Counted from the stretch's first letter, positions 1 through 7,615 are shown. The stretch: DNA of 64,000 nucleotides from Nitrospirota bacterium (GCA_015233015.1 JADFYO010000013.1:1-64000), one strand, 5' to 3'. Notes: generated by a model from the letters alone, not told the origin. Made by a program: numbers and translations.

Positions 1-113
1 AAAACGAAATGCTCCACGCTGGATACGAATGTTAAATAAATATGGATATGTAAGGAAGAAGGCATAGTATCATCGCAAAAAAAACTGTCAAGAGACGGTA
101 GGGGGAGGTGTGT

Positions 114-308
114 GTCCTAGCTCCGTAGGATTTTCACGGTAAAGCAGGAATCCAGTTTTTTTGCTGACAATAGTTAATTATAAAAGCATTATTATTTATT
201 TTATAATGTGTTGCATGATAGTTGTATCCATTATCTTAAGGGCTGGATTCCTGCTTTCGCAGGAATGACAGACTTATTAATATTACTCATATGGCTGCAA
301 CTTAGGAC
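114..308. repeat. Degenerate MITE-like inverted-repeat element
   Basis: The stretch before the first gene contains no ORF. It holds an inverted repeat (AAAGCAGGAATCCAG at 141-155 against CTGGATTCCTGCTTT at 243-257), a further hairpin at 247-266, and outer ends GTCCTA (114-119) and TAGGAC (303-308). The segment 283-305 (TTACTCATATGGCTGCAAC and following) nearly matches 52379-52401, the right end of a clearer inverted-repeat element. It therefore looks like a decayed relative of that element. The outer boundaries are uncertain. Confidence 0.45.
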
Positions 309-329
309 AAGCTTGAAGCAGGGGCGTGG

Positions 330-1181
330 TTAAAAAGTATCGCCTACTGAAATTGTCGTCCTGGCTTCGATGACGTATGCCGTTGAGGTGTTTTTCTGTG
401 AAGCGAGTATCTTTATCTTTCCGATAGGGGATATGGGTTTTGTAGTTGACATAACCGTGAACATATCTCCGGGCTTCAGACCGTCGTCTGTGCCTTTGTC
501 AACATAGAGGATCTGGTATTGGGCGCCTAGTAAGTGCAATGGTAAGACTTTCACTACCAAACCGTCGATGCGGGGCTTGAGAGTTCCGCTGTCCACCGGG
601 CGCTGAAAGACATAAGCAGGTATTATTGGCTGATTAAAAAGTATCTCTTTGGATGATTCCGTGATGATGCCCTTTCTATAACCGGCCTCCTGGCCTATTA
701 ACCGCAGCTGTCCAATAATTGTTATAAGCTTGCCCAGGGTGTCCCCGGTCTTTGGATGACTGACCTTATCACCTATCTCGACAATGAAGTAATTTGTGTA
801 TTGGTCGGCATATTCCTGGCTGATTTCCACATAGACATAGTCGTTCTTGCCGAAGAGCAGACGATCAAAGCCCGGTGCCGGGGCTGCCACTATTTTCCCG
901 TACACTTGCAGACTATCCGCGATAAACCCGCCCTCTTTGAACAGATACGTCTCTAAGGTATCATGGCTGCCGGGCTTAACTACAACCGTCCCTGTCTTTT
1001 TGCCGGCGGCATTTTTGTCTGGTTCATCGGCCTGCGTTTTGTCGGCGGCATTTTCCTGCGGGATATCAATCGGGATAACCCCGTCCGGGGACATGGCGAA
1101 GGCACCGTTACCGGCACACAGCAATAACACCAGCGCCGCAAACGGCGCCAAAAAACTAAACAGCAGCTTATAATTTACCAA
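330..1181 (-). CDS. Exported protein with FlgT-like C-terminal domain (LysM-protein relative)
   Basis: The 283-residue protein starts with a hydrophobic segment (about residues 8-29) ending in GAFA, which fits a signal peptide. A charged, low-complexity linker follows to about residue 65. The rest resembles the body of LysM-containing exported proteins of Geobacter and Nitrospirota. The C-terminal 80 residues (LYVDKGTDDGLKPGDMF and a final SVGDTF) look like the FlgT C-terminal domain, in which a GxxxGD turn is typical. No LysM motif is visible. The role is unknown; attachment to the envelope is inferred. It lies 20 bp downstream of the HU gene on the same strand and could be co-transcribed with it. 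Confidence 0.65.
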   Translation of the reverse strand: MVNYKLLFSFLAPFAALVLLLCAGNGAFAMSPDGVIPIDIPQENAADKTQADEPDKNAAGKKTGTVVVKPGSHDTLETYLFKEGGFIADSLQVYGKIVAAPAPGFDRLLFGKNDYVYVEISQEYADQYTNYFIVEIGDKVSHPKTGDTLGKLITIIGQLRLIGQEAGYRKGIITESSKEILFNQPIIPAYVFQRPVDSGTLKPRIDGLVVKVLPLHLLGAQYQILYVDKGTDDGLKPGDMFTVMSTTKPISPIGKIKILASQKNTSTAYVIEARTTISVGDTF

Positions 1182-1201
1182 TCTAATCTCGCTCTGAGAA
1201 A

Positions 1202-1480
1202 TTATTTCTTGTTTAGCGCTTCCTTGAATGCCAAGCCGGGGGCAAACTTAGGAACGCGGGCCTCAGGTATCTGAATGATATCACCAGATCTGGGATTACG
1301 GCCTTCTCTTGCCTTTCTCAACGAAACAGAAAAAGTGCCAAACCCTACGAGCGTTAGTTTCTGACCTTGTTTCAATGTGTCTATGATGGCCGCAATGGCT
1401 GCGTCAAGCGCCCTGGTGGCATCTGCCTTTGTTAAGTTTGCTTCCTTTGCCATTTTCTCTATCAGTTCCACTTTGCTCAT
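1202..1480 (-). CDS. hup: HU-family DNA-binding protein
   Basis: This 92-residue protein has the full HU/IHF length and fold. The N-terminal helices (KVELIEKMAKEA) are followed by the family signature GFGTFSV and the basic arm REGRNPRSGDII, and it ends in the usual lysine-rich tail. HU proteins bend DNA and compact the nucleoid as dimers. A Shine-Dalgarno-like GGAGG lies just upstream of the ATG. The nearest promoter-like sequence is more than 200 bp upstream (1707-1735), giving an unusually long leader. Identity is secure; whether it acts as homodimer or heterodimer cannot be seen. Confidence 0.95.
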   Translation of the reverse strand: MSKVELIEKMAKEANLTKADATRALDAAIAAIIDTLKQGQKLTLVGFGTFSVSLRKAREGRNPRSGDIIQIPEARVPKFAPGLAFKEALNKK

Positions 1481-1706
1481 ATACCATACCTCCAGTAGTT
1501 AGTCCAACCTAATAAACTTAGGTTCGATAAGTTAAACAGCCCTGCGTCTCATGCCTACGAAAGTGTGACGCACTATGCCTGTTTTTCCCTGCATCGCAGT
1601 ATTGCTCACCCATCGCACTATCAGGCACCACCACAGTATCAGGCACCCATCGCTCACCCCGATAAGTGCCGGCCTTTTGACAGCCTGGGCGGCGCGTCTG
1701 AGGGTA
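1481..1706 (-). other. Long untranslated leader of the HU gene
   Basis: No convincing gene lies between the HU start and the DsrH-like ORF. If the promoter at 1707-1735 is the one used, HU mRNA has a leader of about 220 nt. The leader contains repeated words (TATCAGGCACC twice near 1620-1650, CATCGC several times) and a small hairpin CCTAA-TTAGG near 1508-1522. A regulatory role is possible but not shown. Confidence 0.35.
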
Positions 1707-1735
1707 ATCATACTATAAATAATAATATAATGCAA
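1707..1735 (-). promoter_or_regulatory. Sigma-70-type promoter, probably for the HU gene
   Basis: On the minus strand a -35 box TTGCAT (1730-1735) and a -10 box TATGAT (1707-1712) are separated by 17 bp in an AT-rich stretch. It points toward the HU gene. Confidence 0.5.
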
Positions 1736-1819
1736 GAGATATTTTGCCCAATATAACGGTGACAGAAACAGACCAGGCCATTTCCACCCTGGCACAGTGC
1801 TCATCACATCGACACTATA

Positions 1820-1990
1820 TTACCACGTAATGATTTTGTCGCTTGCTGCTACCTCGCCGATTATTTTGTCATAGTCCTTATCTGTTCTCATGTCTATGAC
1901 TGTAACGTCGGCAAGCGTTTTCTGCACATCTATGATGGTCTTAGCCGTTTTGTCCGGCTCCTGTTTCAATAAAAATAAGACTTTAGCCAT
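1820..1990 (-). CDS. Small DsrH/TusB-like protein (56 aa)
   Basis: This short ORF encodes 56 residues beginning MAKVLFLLKQEPDKTAKT and ending DKIITW. An AAGGAGG-like ribosome-binding site precedes the ATG. The beta-alpha-beta start and alternating hydrophobic strands (KVLFLL, VTVIDM) resemble the N-terminal half of DsrE/TusB-like sulfur-relay proteins, but it is about half their length. It follows two DsrE-family genes by 23 bp and is the third small gene of the set, so it may take the place of DsrH/TusB. No cysteine is present, so it cannot itself carry a persulfide. Confidence 0.6.
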   Translation of the reverse strand: MAKVLFLLKQEPDKTAKTIIDVQKTLADVTVIDMRTDKDYDKIIGEVAASDKIITW

Positions 1991-2013
1991 TTTACCTCCT
2001 TTTATTCATTTCT

Positions 2014-2286
2014 CTAATAGGCAAGGATATTGTCATAGTCGAGGAGTTTTTTAGCGATGTCCTCAGTGCAACAATACTCAATTCCCTCGTAATCCCTGAT
2101 GTTTGTACATAACGCCAGCTCCATTTCCTTGATCATGTCGAGGTTCGTGTCGTTTTCCTCGCCAGGCTCTATTTTCCTGTCCAGAATGAATACATCTATT
2201 ACGTCGTCCATAACGGTTATGCCAACGCTCATTCTGAGGGCCTCGCCCTGTCTGTCTCTTACAAGCACTGCTATCTTCTTAGGCAT
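2014..2286 (-). CDS. DsrE/DsrF-like family protein
   Basis: The protein has 90 residues. It starts with a strand typical of the family (KKIAVLVRDRQGEALRMSVG), has a central strand DVIDVFILD, and ends with a cysteine-containing region (LCTNIRDYEG, EYCCTED). This pattern fits the DsrE/DsrF/TusC fold, in which sulfur is relayed between small subunits. It sits 15 bp after the preceding DsrE-like gene and 23 bp before the 56-residue gene, so the three are almost certainly one transcript. Family assignment rests on pattern recognition. Confidence 0.7.
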   Translation of the reverse strand: MPKKIAVLVRDRQGEALRMSVGITVMDDVIDVFILDRKIEPGEENDTNLDMIKEMELALCTNIRDYEGIEYCCTEDIAKKLLDYDNILAY

Positions 2287-2301
2287 ATAGTTCTCCTGTT
2301 G

Positions 2302-2598
2302 TTATATTAGTATTACTTTGTCGGCGTCCTGGTTCATGACGGCGTTCTGGTATTGGCTTCCAGCCGCGCAACCCTTTGGAATCTCGGTAACGTTCCTCAG
2401 CTTCGCGCTATGGTCACACAGGCTCATCGTCACACCTGTCAAGCTCATCAGCGCCACGATATCCTTGTCCTGAGAATGCCTCGTACCGTCGTCCATCATA
2501 AAAAGTATCACGTTCAATCCCTTTTTGACGGCTGCCTTTGTCAGGCCGATTATGTCGTCCTTATAACCGTCCCTTGTTATCAAAAACCCGATTGTCAT
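2302..2598 (-). CDS. DsrE/TusD-like family protein
   Basis: The likely start is the ATG giving MTIGFLITRDGY, because AGGAGG lies about 8 nt upstream; a longer reading from 2646 lacks such a site. The 98-residue product has the DsrE layout: an N-terminal strand, a helix (DDIIGLTKAAVKKG), a strand NVILFMMDDG, and a late cysteine (MSLCDHSAK) at the place where DsrE/TusD carries its active cysteine. A second cysteine (KGCAAGSQYQ) follows. In TusBCD/DsrEFH these proteins pass persulfide sulfur in the cytoplasm. Here the trio follows a secreted multiheme cytochrome instead of dsrAB or tus genes, so the substrate is unknown. Confidence 0.75.
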   Translation of the reverse strand: MTIGFLITRDGYKDDIIGLTKAAVKKGLNVILFMMDDGTRHSQDKDIVALMSLTGVTMSLCDHSAKLRNVTEIPKGCAAGSQYQNAVMNQDADKVILI

Positions 2599-2654
2599 TG
2601 TCTGATCCTCCTGTTTTACTTGTCCGGCCTGATTTGGCACAGACATTATGGTGT

Positions 2655-3794
2655 TTAAAAAATAAACTCCTTTTTGTATATTGTAAAGTTTGCATCGATT
2701 TCCTTATCTCCGGCATTTTTAAGCGCGGTAAGCGCGGGGTGACTTATTATCGCCTGAGATTGGAAAAGTCTGTATATCACCTCCACTATAATAGATTTAA
2801 CTCCGTCATTTGGAATCGGATAAGAAAACGCGCGCGTCCCGCCGCTCAAGAGCCTTCTGTCAAACGAGGTACCGCCTCCTGACGCCTTCATAAATACGGC
2901 ATTGCCGTCTTCGGAACTTTCCTTATCATTACTGAAGATGACCTGTTTTTTGGCGTCATAAGCCACCACCTTCAAATAGCTCATACGCATCGGCATCGAG
3001 GAAGGAAATGAGTGAGATGTATTGTTTATAACCTCTATGTCAAGGGTCTTACCCCCATTCCCTGTTTCATTGACCTTTGCGTTGACGCTTAGTGCCTTAA
3101 ACAGAGCTGTAATGTTGTGGCCGCCTCCCATTTCATGTGAGGCGTGGTCTGTCTTTGCCGATTCAATAGACGGCGGTCCTTCCTTTCTCTCCATATGGCA
3201 GCTGAGACAGTTGCTTTGGCCTTCCTCTTCAGTCAAACATATTGCGCTTTGACTTTCTACAGGGCTGTGGCAGCCCATACAGAGTTCACCGCCTGCAAAC
3301 ATCGGGTTTGCCGCAACGGCGTGAGGAGCCTTTTCAGGTTTGTTTGACGTGAGATACGCGCCGTCTTTATTGATTGTAAACAACCTTTTTCTGTCTTTCC
3401 CTCCGGTTATTGTCTCTGCCCTGTGGCAAAAGGCGCATCCAACGCCCTCATCCTCTCTCCAGAGGTTGCCGTTGGGTGTATCTGTCCCATTCATAAGCTC
3501 TTTGATATTTTCTGCCATCGGCATGTGGCAGGCCGCGCAGGGATAGCCGCCCTCTTTGCCGGCGTCTTTCATACTGCCGGTAAACTCCCCATACATCGCG
3601 CTGTGCGCCGGGTCTTTGTGTACGGACGATTTTGAGTGCATCGAACTCTCCCATTCTTTATATACCGCCGGGTGGCAGCCGCTGCACCGCCTGGATTTCT
3701 CATAAGGCGCAGCCCCTTGCGGAAAGTCGTGCGCCGCAAGCGCTGAAGAGAACATGACTACCGCAGCCACCATAAACACCACGATATTCCTCAT
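2655..3794 (-). CDS. Secreted pentaheme cytochrome c
   Basis: The 379-residue protein has a signal peptide (hydrophobic residues 3-19, cleavage probably after ALA near 20) and five CxxCH heme motifs: CSGCH 37-41, CAACH 86-90, CAFCH 120-124, CMGCH 172-176 and CLSCH 196-200. The spacing and the ADP-like PHAV/MxxxH context resemble cytochrome c-554-like electron carriers. The C-terminal 160 residues lack hemes and look beta-rich, with HSFPSSMPMRM at about 265-275. It probably acts in the periplasm or on the cell surface in respiration. Its start overlaps the stop of the heptosyltransferase gene by one base, and the DsrE-like trio follows after 56 bp. Confidence 0.9.
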   Translation of the reverse strand: MRNIVVFMVAAVVMFSSALAAHDFPQGAAPYEKSRRCSGCHPAVYKEWESSMHSKSSVHKDPAHSAMYGEFTGSMKDAGKEGGYPCAACHMPMAENIKELMNGTDTPNGNLWREDEGVGCAFCHRAETITGGKDRKRLFTINKDGAYLTSNKPEKAPHAVAANPMFAGGELCMGCHSPVESQSAICLTEEEGQSNCLSCHMERKEGPPSIESAKTDHASHEMGGGHNITALFKALSVNAKVNETGNGGKTLDIEVINNTSHSFPSSMPMRMSYLKVVAYDAKKQVIFSNDKESSEDGNAVFMKASGGGTSFDRRLLSGGTRAFSYPIPNDGVKSIIVEVIYRLFQSQAIISHPALTALKNAGDKEIDANFTIYKKEFIF

Positions 3795-4822
3795 TACGCG
3801 TCTCCTCCCTGGTCTTGCCTGACTTCCGGCTTGCCAGCTATTATTTCATAAACATGCTGAAAAGGTAAATCCCTCAGGCACTGCACTGTGGAACAATTTT
3901 TTTTGAAACACGCGCGGCACGGGATGTCCCGCCCTATGATGGTGTGTCCGCTGCCGTATGGGCCTGTCCTTTTGGGGTCAGTCGGGCCAAATACGGCAAA
4001 CACTGTAACTCCGAGCGCGGCGGCCATGTGCATTGGGCCGGTGTCGTTGGTGACCATAAAGCGCGCGTCTCCGATTAATGAGGCGAGGCCCTTGAGCGTC
4101 GTCCTGCCGGCCGCGTTGATGGCCATTCCCCCCGAATGCCCCACGACTTCCTCTGCAAGGGCATAGTCGCCGTGGGCGCCAACCACCACCGACGGAATGG
4201 AAAACCTCGCGGCAAGCAGTCCGAAGTTTCGCGCCGGCCAGCGTTTTGTGGCCCACGCAGCCCCCGGGACCATGACAATATACTGCCCCTTTTTCAGCTC
4301 ACGCGCCCAGTCCTCCTCCGTTGCCTCAAAAAGCAGTGGGAATTCTACCTCCACATCGCACACCCCGGCAAATCCGGCCATTTTCATATACCTGTCAACC
4401 GCGTGTATGTCCCTTCCACCTTCCACTCTGTGGGTATAAAAAATAGTGCTGCCTTCTCTGGCCTCCTTAAAGCCCACACGGGTTTGACACCGGGTGAGCC
4501 ATGTTATCAGGCCGCTCCGAAAAAGCCCCTGAAGGTCTATGACGAGGTCGTAGCGTTCTTTTTTCAGCGACGCCGCAAGCGAGGTTATCTCATTAAACGT
4601 ATTTTTAAACTCTGCCGGACGCTTCCATCTGTCTTTATGAATTACCCAGAGCCTTTCTATCATCGGATGTCCGTCAAGCAGCCCACTAAACCCCGACGCT
4701 ATGACCCAGTGTATAGACGCACCGGGATACGCCCTGTGAAGGGCGTTAAGCACGGGCAGGCTGTGGACCACGTCTCCAAGTGCACTAGGCTTTACGATAA
4801 GGATCTTTTTATATGATGCCAT
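3794..4822 (-). CDS. Glycosyltransferase family 9 (LPS heptosyltransferase)
   Basis: The 342-residue protein has the GT9 signature at both ends. The N-terminus ILIVKPSALGDVVHSLPVL is the standard start of heptosyltransferases, and VTNDTGPMHMAAALG followed by FGPTDPKRTGPYG forms the nucleotide-sugar pocket. A cysteine-rich tail (CRACFKKNC) is common in the WaaC/RfaC-like branch. It would transfer ADP-heptose to the LPS inner core at the cytoplasmic membrane. It heads the minus-strand run that includes the cytochrome and DsrE-like genes. Whether it is heptosyltransferase I or II is not resolved. Confidence 0.88.
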   Translation of the reverse strand: MASYKKILIVKPSALGDVVHSLPVLNALHRAYPGASIHWVIASGFSGLLDGHPMIERLWVIHKDRWKRPAEFKNTFNEITSLAASLKKERYDLVIDLQGLFRSGLITWLTRCQTRVGFKEAREGSTIFYTHRVEGGRDIHAVDRYMKMAGFAGVCDVEVEFPLLFEATEEDWARELKKGQYIVMVPGAAWATKRWPARNFGLLAARFSIPSVVVGAHGDYALAEEVVGHSGGMAINAAGRTTLKGLASLIGDARFMVTNDTGPMHMAAALGVTVFAVFGPTDPKRTGPYGSGHTIIGRDIPCRACFKKNCSTVQCLRDLPFQHVYEIIAGKPEVRQDQGGDA

Positions 4823-4885
4823 CGTTCATTATACCAAATCCTGATTTATAGGGGAGGGGTTATCAAACAATAATGTGCCTGATTA

Positions 4886-4909
4886 TGTCACATGTGACAT
4901 AATATGTCA
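4886..4909 (+). promoter_or_regulatory. Overlapping palindromes upstream of pilin 1 (candidate activator site)
   Basis: TGTCACATGTGACA (4886-4899, perfect palindrome) overlaps TGACATAATATGTCA (4895-4909, perfect palindrome around a central A). The second form recurs upstream of pilins 3 and 4. TGTC-containing repeats are known PilR targets upstream of sigma-54 pilin promoters in Pseudomonas. A PilR-type role is inferred. Confidence 0.5.
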
Positions 4910-4971
4910 GTACGGATTGGGAGTAAATCAGTCATATGGGTTAATTAACGGCTAATTGCACGGGGATTTTG

Positions 4972-4987
4972 TGGCATAATATTTGCT
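4972..4987 (+). promoter_or_regulatory. Sigma-54 (-24/-12) promoter of pilin 1
   Basis: TGGCATAATATTTGCT matches the -24/-12 pattern (TGGCAC, 5 bp, TTGCA-like) with exact GG-to-GC spacing. Transcription would start near 4999, giving a leader of about 150 nt. Confidence 0.7.
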
Positions 4988-5106
4988 ATATTATTGTGTG
5001 TCAGCCCATTTGACATATACCCATTTGACTTACTATTGTATTCTGGGTTACGATAGTGCTTGCTGGGATTGGTTTAAGACGTCTTGTTCTAAGACGTAAA
5101 ATATAG

Positions 5107-5121
5107 GCGGTTTTTAATCGC
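5107..5121 (+). other. Conserved leader hairpin, pilin 1
   Basis: GCGGTTTTTAATCGC can form a short hairpin in the pilin leader. Near-identical hairpins occur before pilins 3 (6675-6689) and 4 (7658-7670), about 40-60 nt upstream of the start codon. Confidence 0.4.
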
Positions 5122-5149
5122 TTAGCTTACTTTAGGGAGGTACATCCAA

Positions 5150-5710
5150 ATGTATAACGTGATTTCGGGGATGAAGGCAAGAGATGAAAGAGGTTTTACA
5201 CTGATTGAGCTATTGATTGTTATCGCGATTATCGGCATATTGACAGCTATCGCGGTGCCGGCGTTTCTGGGACAGAGAGAAAAGGCAAAGGTAAGGGCAA
5301 CTGAGGCCGGAGCTAAGGGTTCAGTGACAGATTTACAGGGATATCTCGACGCATATGTAGCCGGAGACCCCTATATAATAATCACTGCCGCAGACGGCAC
5401 CCAGGGTTGCTACGAATCCACCAACGCAACCAATACCGGCGCTTCATGTCTGTCCATTTACAACCAGGCCAGCACCGGTACATATCCCGCGTTCCCCGGT
5501 GGTATCACGACAGTTGTTTCCCACTTTGTCTCTCACCACACGTTTAAGGGAGACAAGAGTGCGTTTACCGGTTCGGCATTGTTCGTAACGACCGGTGCGA
5601 CAGATGGCCAGATCCTTCTAAGCCCGAGCGGAAGCCGCGCGGTCATTATTTTGGCCTATGCCACAAACTCCACATCTCCAATACTCAGCCAAATGGTTAC
5701 AACTCGTTAA
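5150..5710 (+). CDS. Type IV pilin, paralog 1
   Basis: The prepilin has 186 residues with a 15-residue leader ending in G15, cleaved before F16 by prepilin peptidase. The mature N-terminus FTLIELLIVIAIIGILTAIA has the invariant Glu at +5 and a hydrophobic helix that packs the pilus core. The globular part has one probable disulfide pair (C87, C100) and a threonine/serine-rich C-terminal half. GGAGG lies 11 nt before the ATG. It is nearly identical to paralogs 3 and 4, so it is likely a major pilin or a reserve copy. A sigma-54 promoter precedes it and a strong terminator follows at 5728-5758. Confidence 0.93.
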   Translation: MYNVISGMKARDERGFTLIELLIVIAIIGILTAIAVPAFLGQREKAKVRATEAGAKGSVTDLQGYLDAYVAGDPYIIITAADGTQGCYESTNATNTGASCLSIYNQASTGTYPAFPGGITTVVSHFVSHHTFKGDKSAFTGSALFVTTGATDGQILLSPSGSRAVIILAYATNSTSPILSQMVTTR

Positions 5711-5727
5711 TTCCTAAGACAAAGCGC

Positions 5728-5758
5728 GGGAGGGAGGCATTCTCCCTCCCTTTTTTTT
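5728..5758 (+). terminator. Rho-independent terminator of pilin 1
   Basis: A 9-bp stem (GGGAGGGAG with CTCCCTCCC) is followed by eight T residues. An almost identical copy lies behind pilin 3. Confidence 0.9.
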
Positions 5759-5835
5759 ACTGCCATCGGCTGCCCTTGGGCGGGCGTGTTTAGTTTATTA
5801 TCAGGATAGTAATGGTTTTTTAAGGAGAACATACT

Positions 5836-6381
5836 ATGTGGGTGCGGCCGGGAGATGTAAAGGGTTTTACATTAATTGAGCTGCTGATTGTTATTGCAAT
5901 AATCGGCATATTGACGGCTATCGCAGTCCCGGCGTTTCTGGGGCAGAGGGAAAAGGCAAAGGTACGGGCAACTGAGGCCAGCGCCAAGAGCATAGTTGCC
6001 GAGTTGCAAGGATATCTCGATTGCTACGTAGCTGGTGAACCCTATGTGATAATCACCGATGCAACAGGCACACAAGGGTGCTACGAAGCCGACGAGGCAG
6101 TCGGAACGGAGAAGGCCTGCGCAGCCGCTTTCAATCAGGCCAGCACCGGCACATATGCCTCATTCCCCGGCGGGCTGACAACGGTTATATCTCACTTTAT
6201 CTCCCAACACACTTTTAAGGGGGATAGGAGCGCGTTTTCCGGTCTTCCATTGTTCGTAACGGCGTCGGTATCAGACGGCCAGGTTCTTTTAAGTCCGTCT
6301 GGCAGCAGTTCCATTGTTATCCTCGCTTATGCCACAAACTACACGTCTCCGATATTCAGCCAATTAGTAACAGTCCGCTGA
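5836..6381 (+). CDS. Type IV pilin, divergent paralog 2
   Basis: This 181-residue prepilin has a short 10-residue leader (MWVRPGDVKG) before FTLIELLIVIAIIGILTAIA. It keeps the architecture of its neighbours but differs along the globular domain and carries an extra cysteine in YLDCYV. It has its own ribosome-binding site (AAGGAG) but no visible -24/-12 promoter, and the terminator of pilin 1 separates it from that gene. It may be a minor or differently expressed pilin. A fragment of its 3-prime end has been copied to 7346-7376. Confidence 0.9.
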   Translation: MWVRPGDVKGFTLIELLIVIAIIGILTAIAVPAFLGQREKAKVRATEASAKSIVAELQGYLDCYVAGEPYVIITDATGTQGCYEADEAVGTEKACAAAFNQASTGTYASFPGGLTTVISHFISQHTFKGDRSAFSGLPLFVTASVSDGQVLLSPSGSSSIVILAYATNYTSPIFSQLVTVR

Positions 6382-6398
6382 TTGCTGTTGCCATAATC

Positions 6399-6423
6399 TG
6401 TCACATGCTGACACAATGTGTCA
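6399..6423 (+). promoter_or_regulatory. TGTCA palindrome upstream of pilin 3
   Basis: TGTCACATGC followed by the perfect palindrome TGACACAATGTGTCA (6409-6423) lies 197 bp before the -24/-12 element of pilin 3. It matches the sites before pilins 1 and 4 and is a candidate PilR-type binding site. Confidence 0.5.
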
Positions 6424-6619
6424 GTGTTCCCTCTACTGTCAGAAACTCTTACGATTTAGGGTAAGCGCCGGGTGCAGACCTCTGAATATTGCATTATCGG
6501 GTACCCTTTAAATTTTTTCAGAAAAATCCCGATATGAGATTAAACTTTTTCCGGCGTCCATGTGTCTAAAATTTTTACAGTCTAATATAAATAAATGTGC
6601 TTTATCGCGAGCTTGTCTG

Positions 6620-6635
6620 TGGCATAAAATATGAT
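6620..6635 (+). promoter_or_regulatory. Weak sigma-54-like promoter of pilin 3
   Basis: TGGCATAAAATATGAT has the -24 element and correct spacing, but the -12 GC is changed to GA. It aligns with the intact promoter of pilin 4, so it may be a weakened copy. Confidence 0.45.
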
Positions 6636-6674
6636 AGGATATAATGGGCAGCAATGATTGCCTCATGAAATCAA

Positions 6675-6689
6675 ACGGTTTTTAACCGT
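6675..6689 (+). other. Conserved leader hairpin, pilin 3
   Basis: ACGGTTTTTAACCGT forms a perfect 6-bp stem with a 3-nt loop in the pilin 3 leader, 41 nt before the ATG. Equivalent hairpins precede pilins 1 and 4. Confidence 0.4.
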
Positions 6690-6730
6690 CAAATAGTGGA
6701 CGTATAAAACTTTACAGGAGGTACATCCAA

Positions 6731-7291
6731 ATGTACAAGGTGATTTCGGATATGAAGGCGGGAGATGAAAGAGGTTTTACACTGATTGAGCTACTGATTG
6801 TTATCGCGATTATCGGCATATTGACAGCTATCGCGGTACCGGCGTTTCTGGGACAGAGGGAAAAGGCAAAGGTAAGGGCAACTGAGGCCGGAGCTAAAGG
6901 TGCGGTGACGGACTTGCAGGGCTATCTCGACGCATACGTCGCGGGAGACCCGTATATAATAATCACTGCCGCAGATGGCACCCAGGGTTGCTACGAATCC
7001 ACTAACGCAGGCAATACCGGCGCTTCCTGTTTGTCCGTTTACAACCAGGCCAGCACGGGCACATATCCTGCGTTCCCCGGTGGTGTCACAACAATTGTTG
7101 ACCACTTTATCTCTCATCACACATTTAAGGGAGACAAGAGCGCGTTTACCGGTTCGGCATTGTTCGTAACGACTGGCGCGACAGACGGTCAGATCCTTTT
7201 AAGCCCAAGCGGAAGCCGTGCGATCATTCTTTTGGCCTATGCCACAAACTCTACATCTCCAATACTCAGTCAAATGGTTACCACTCGTTAA
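6731..7291 (+). CDS. Type IV pilin, paralog 3
   Basis: This 186-residue prepilin is almost the same as paralogs 1 and 4: a 15-residue leader, cleavage before FTLIE, an identical N-terminal helix and the same cysteine pair. Differences are single substitutions such as NAGNTGAS for NATNTGAS and VDHFISHH for VSHFVSHH. The start is set by GGAGGTACATCCAA before the ATG, a sequence conserved in copies 1, 3 and 4. It is followed by a copy of the pilin 1 terminator and then by a fragment of pilin 2. Confidence 0.93.
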   Translation: MYKVISDMKAGDERGFTLIELLIVIAIIGILTAIAVPAFLGQREKAKVRATEAGAKGAVTDLQGYLDAYVAGDPYIIITAADGTQGCYESTNAGNTGASCLSVYNQASTGTYPAFPGGVTTIVDHFISHHTFKGDKSAFTGSALFVTTGATDGQILLSPSGSRAIILLAYATNSTSPILSQMVTTR

Positions 7292-7308
7292 TTGCTGAGA
7301 CACAGTGC

Positions 7309-7339
7309 GGGAGGGAGGCATTCTCCCTCCCTTTTTTTT
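7309..7339 (+). terminator. Rho-independent terminator of pilin 3
   Basis: The GGGAGGGAG/CTCCCTCCC stem and T-run are a duplicate of the terminator at 5728-5758. Confidence 0.9.
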
Positions 7340-7345
7340 ACTGCC

Positions 7346-7376
7346 GATATTCAGCCAATTAGTGACAGTCCGATGA
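7346..7376 (+). pseudogene. Duplicated 3-prime end of pilin 2
   Basis: The 31 bp here match the last codons and stop of pilin 2 (6351-6381) with few changes, and the similarity runs on through the following spacer. It joins directly to the pilin 1-type terminator at about 7342-7345. It is a recombination scar, not a gene. Confidence 0.8.
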
Positions 7377-7403
7377 TTACTGTTGCCATAATCTGTCATC
7401 TAT

Positions 7404-7418
7404 TGACACAATATGTCA
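7404..7418 (+). promoter_or_regulatory. TGACA palindrome upstream of pilin 4
   Basis: TGACACAATATGTCA lies 198 bp before the -24/-12 element of pilin 4, nearly the same distance as at pilin 3. An extra TGTCA lies at 7394-7398. Confidence 0.5.
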
Positions 7419-7615
7419 GTGTTCCCTGATTGTCAGAAACTCTTACGATTTAGGGTAAGCGCCGGGAGGCGGCCTCTGACTATGGAATTGTCAGGTATCT
7501 TTCAGATTATTGCAAAATAATATTACATGAGATTAGACCGTTACCGGTTTCCATGTGCCTGAGAATTTTTCCGGTGGAAAATAAATAAACTGTGTTTTTA
7601 CACAAAACTGACCGG

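Noticed and set aside
1532-1807. 91-codon minus-strand ORF upstream of HU
   Set aside because: It covers the probable HU promoter, has no ribosome-binding site and its product has no family pattern.
2599-2646. N-terminal extension of the DsrE-like protein from 2646
   Set aside because: AGGAGG lies directly before the internal ATG at 2598, and the extension includes that site.
4136-4816. 226-codon plus-strand ORF opposite the heptosyltransferase gene
   Set aside because: It is the antisense shadow of a clear GT9 gene and shows no protein family pattern.
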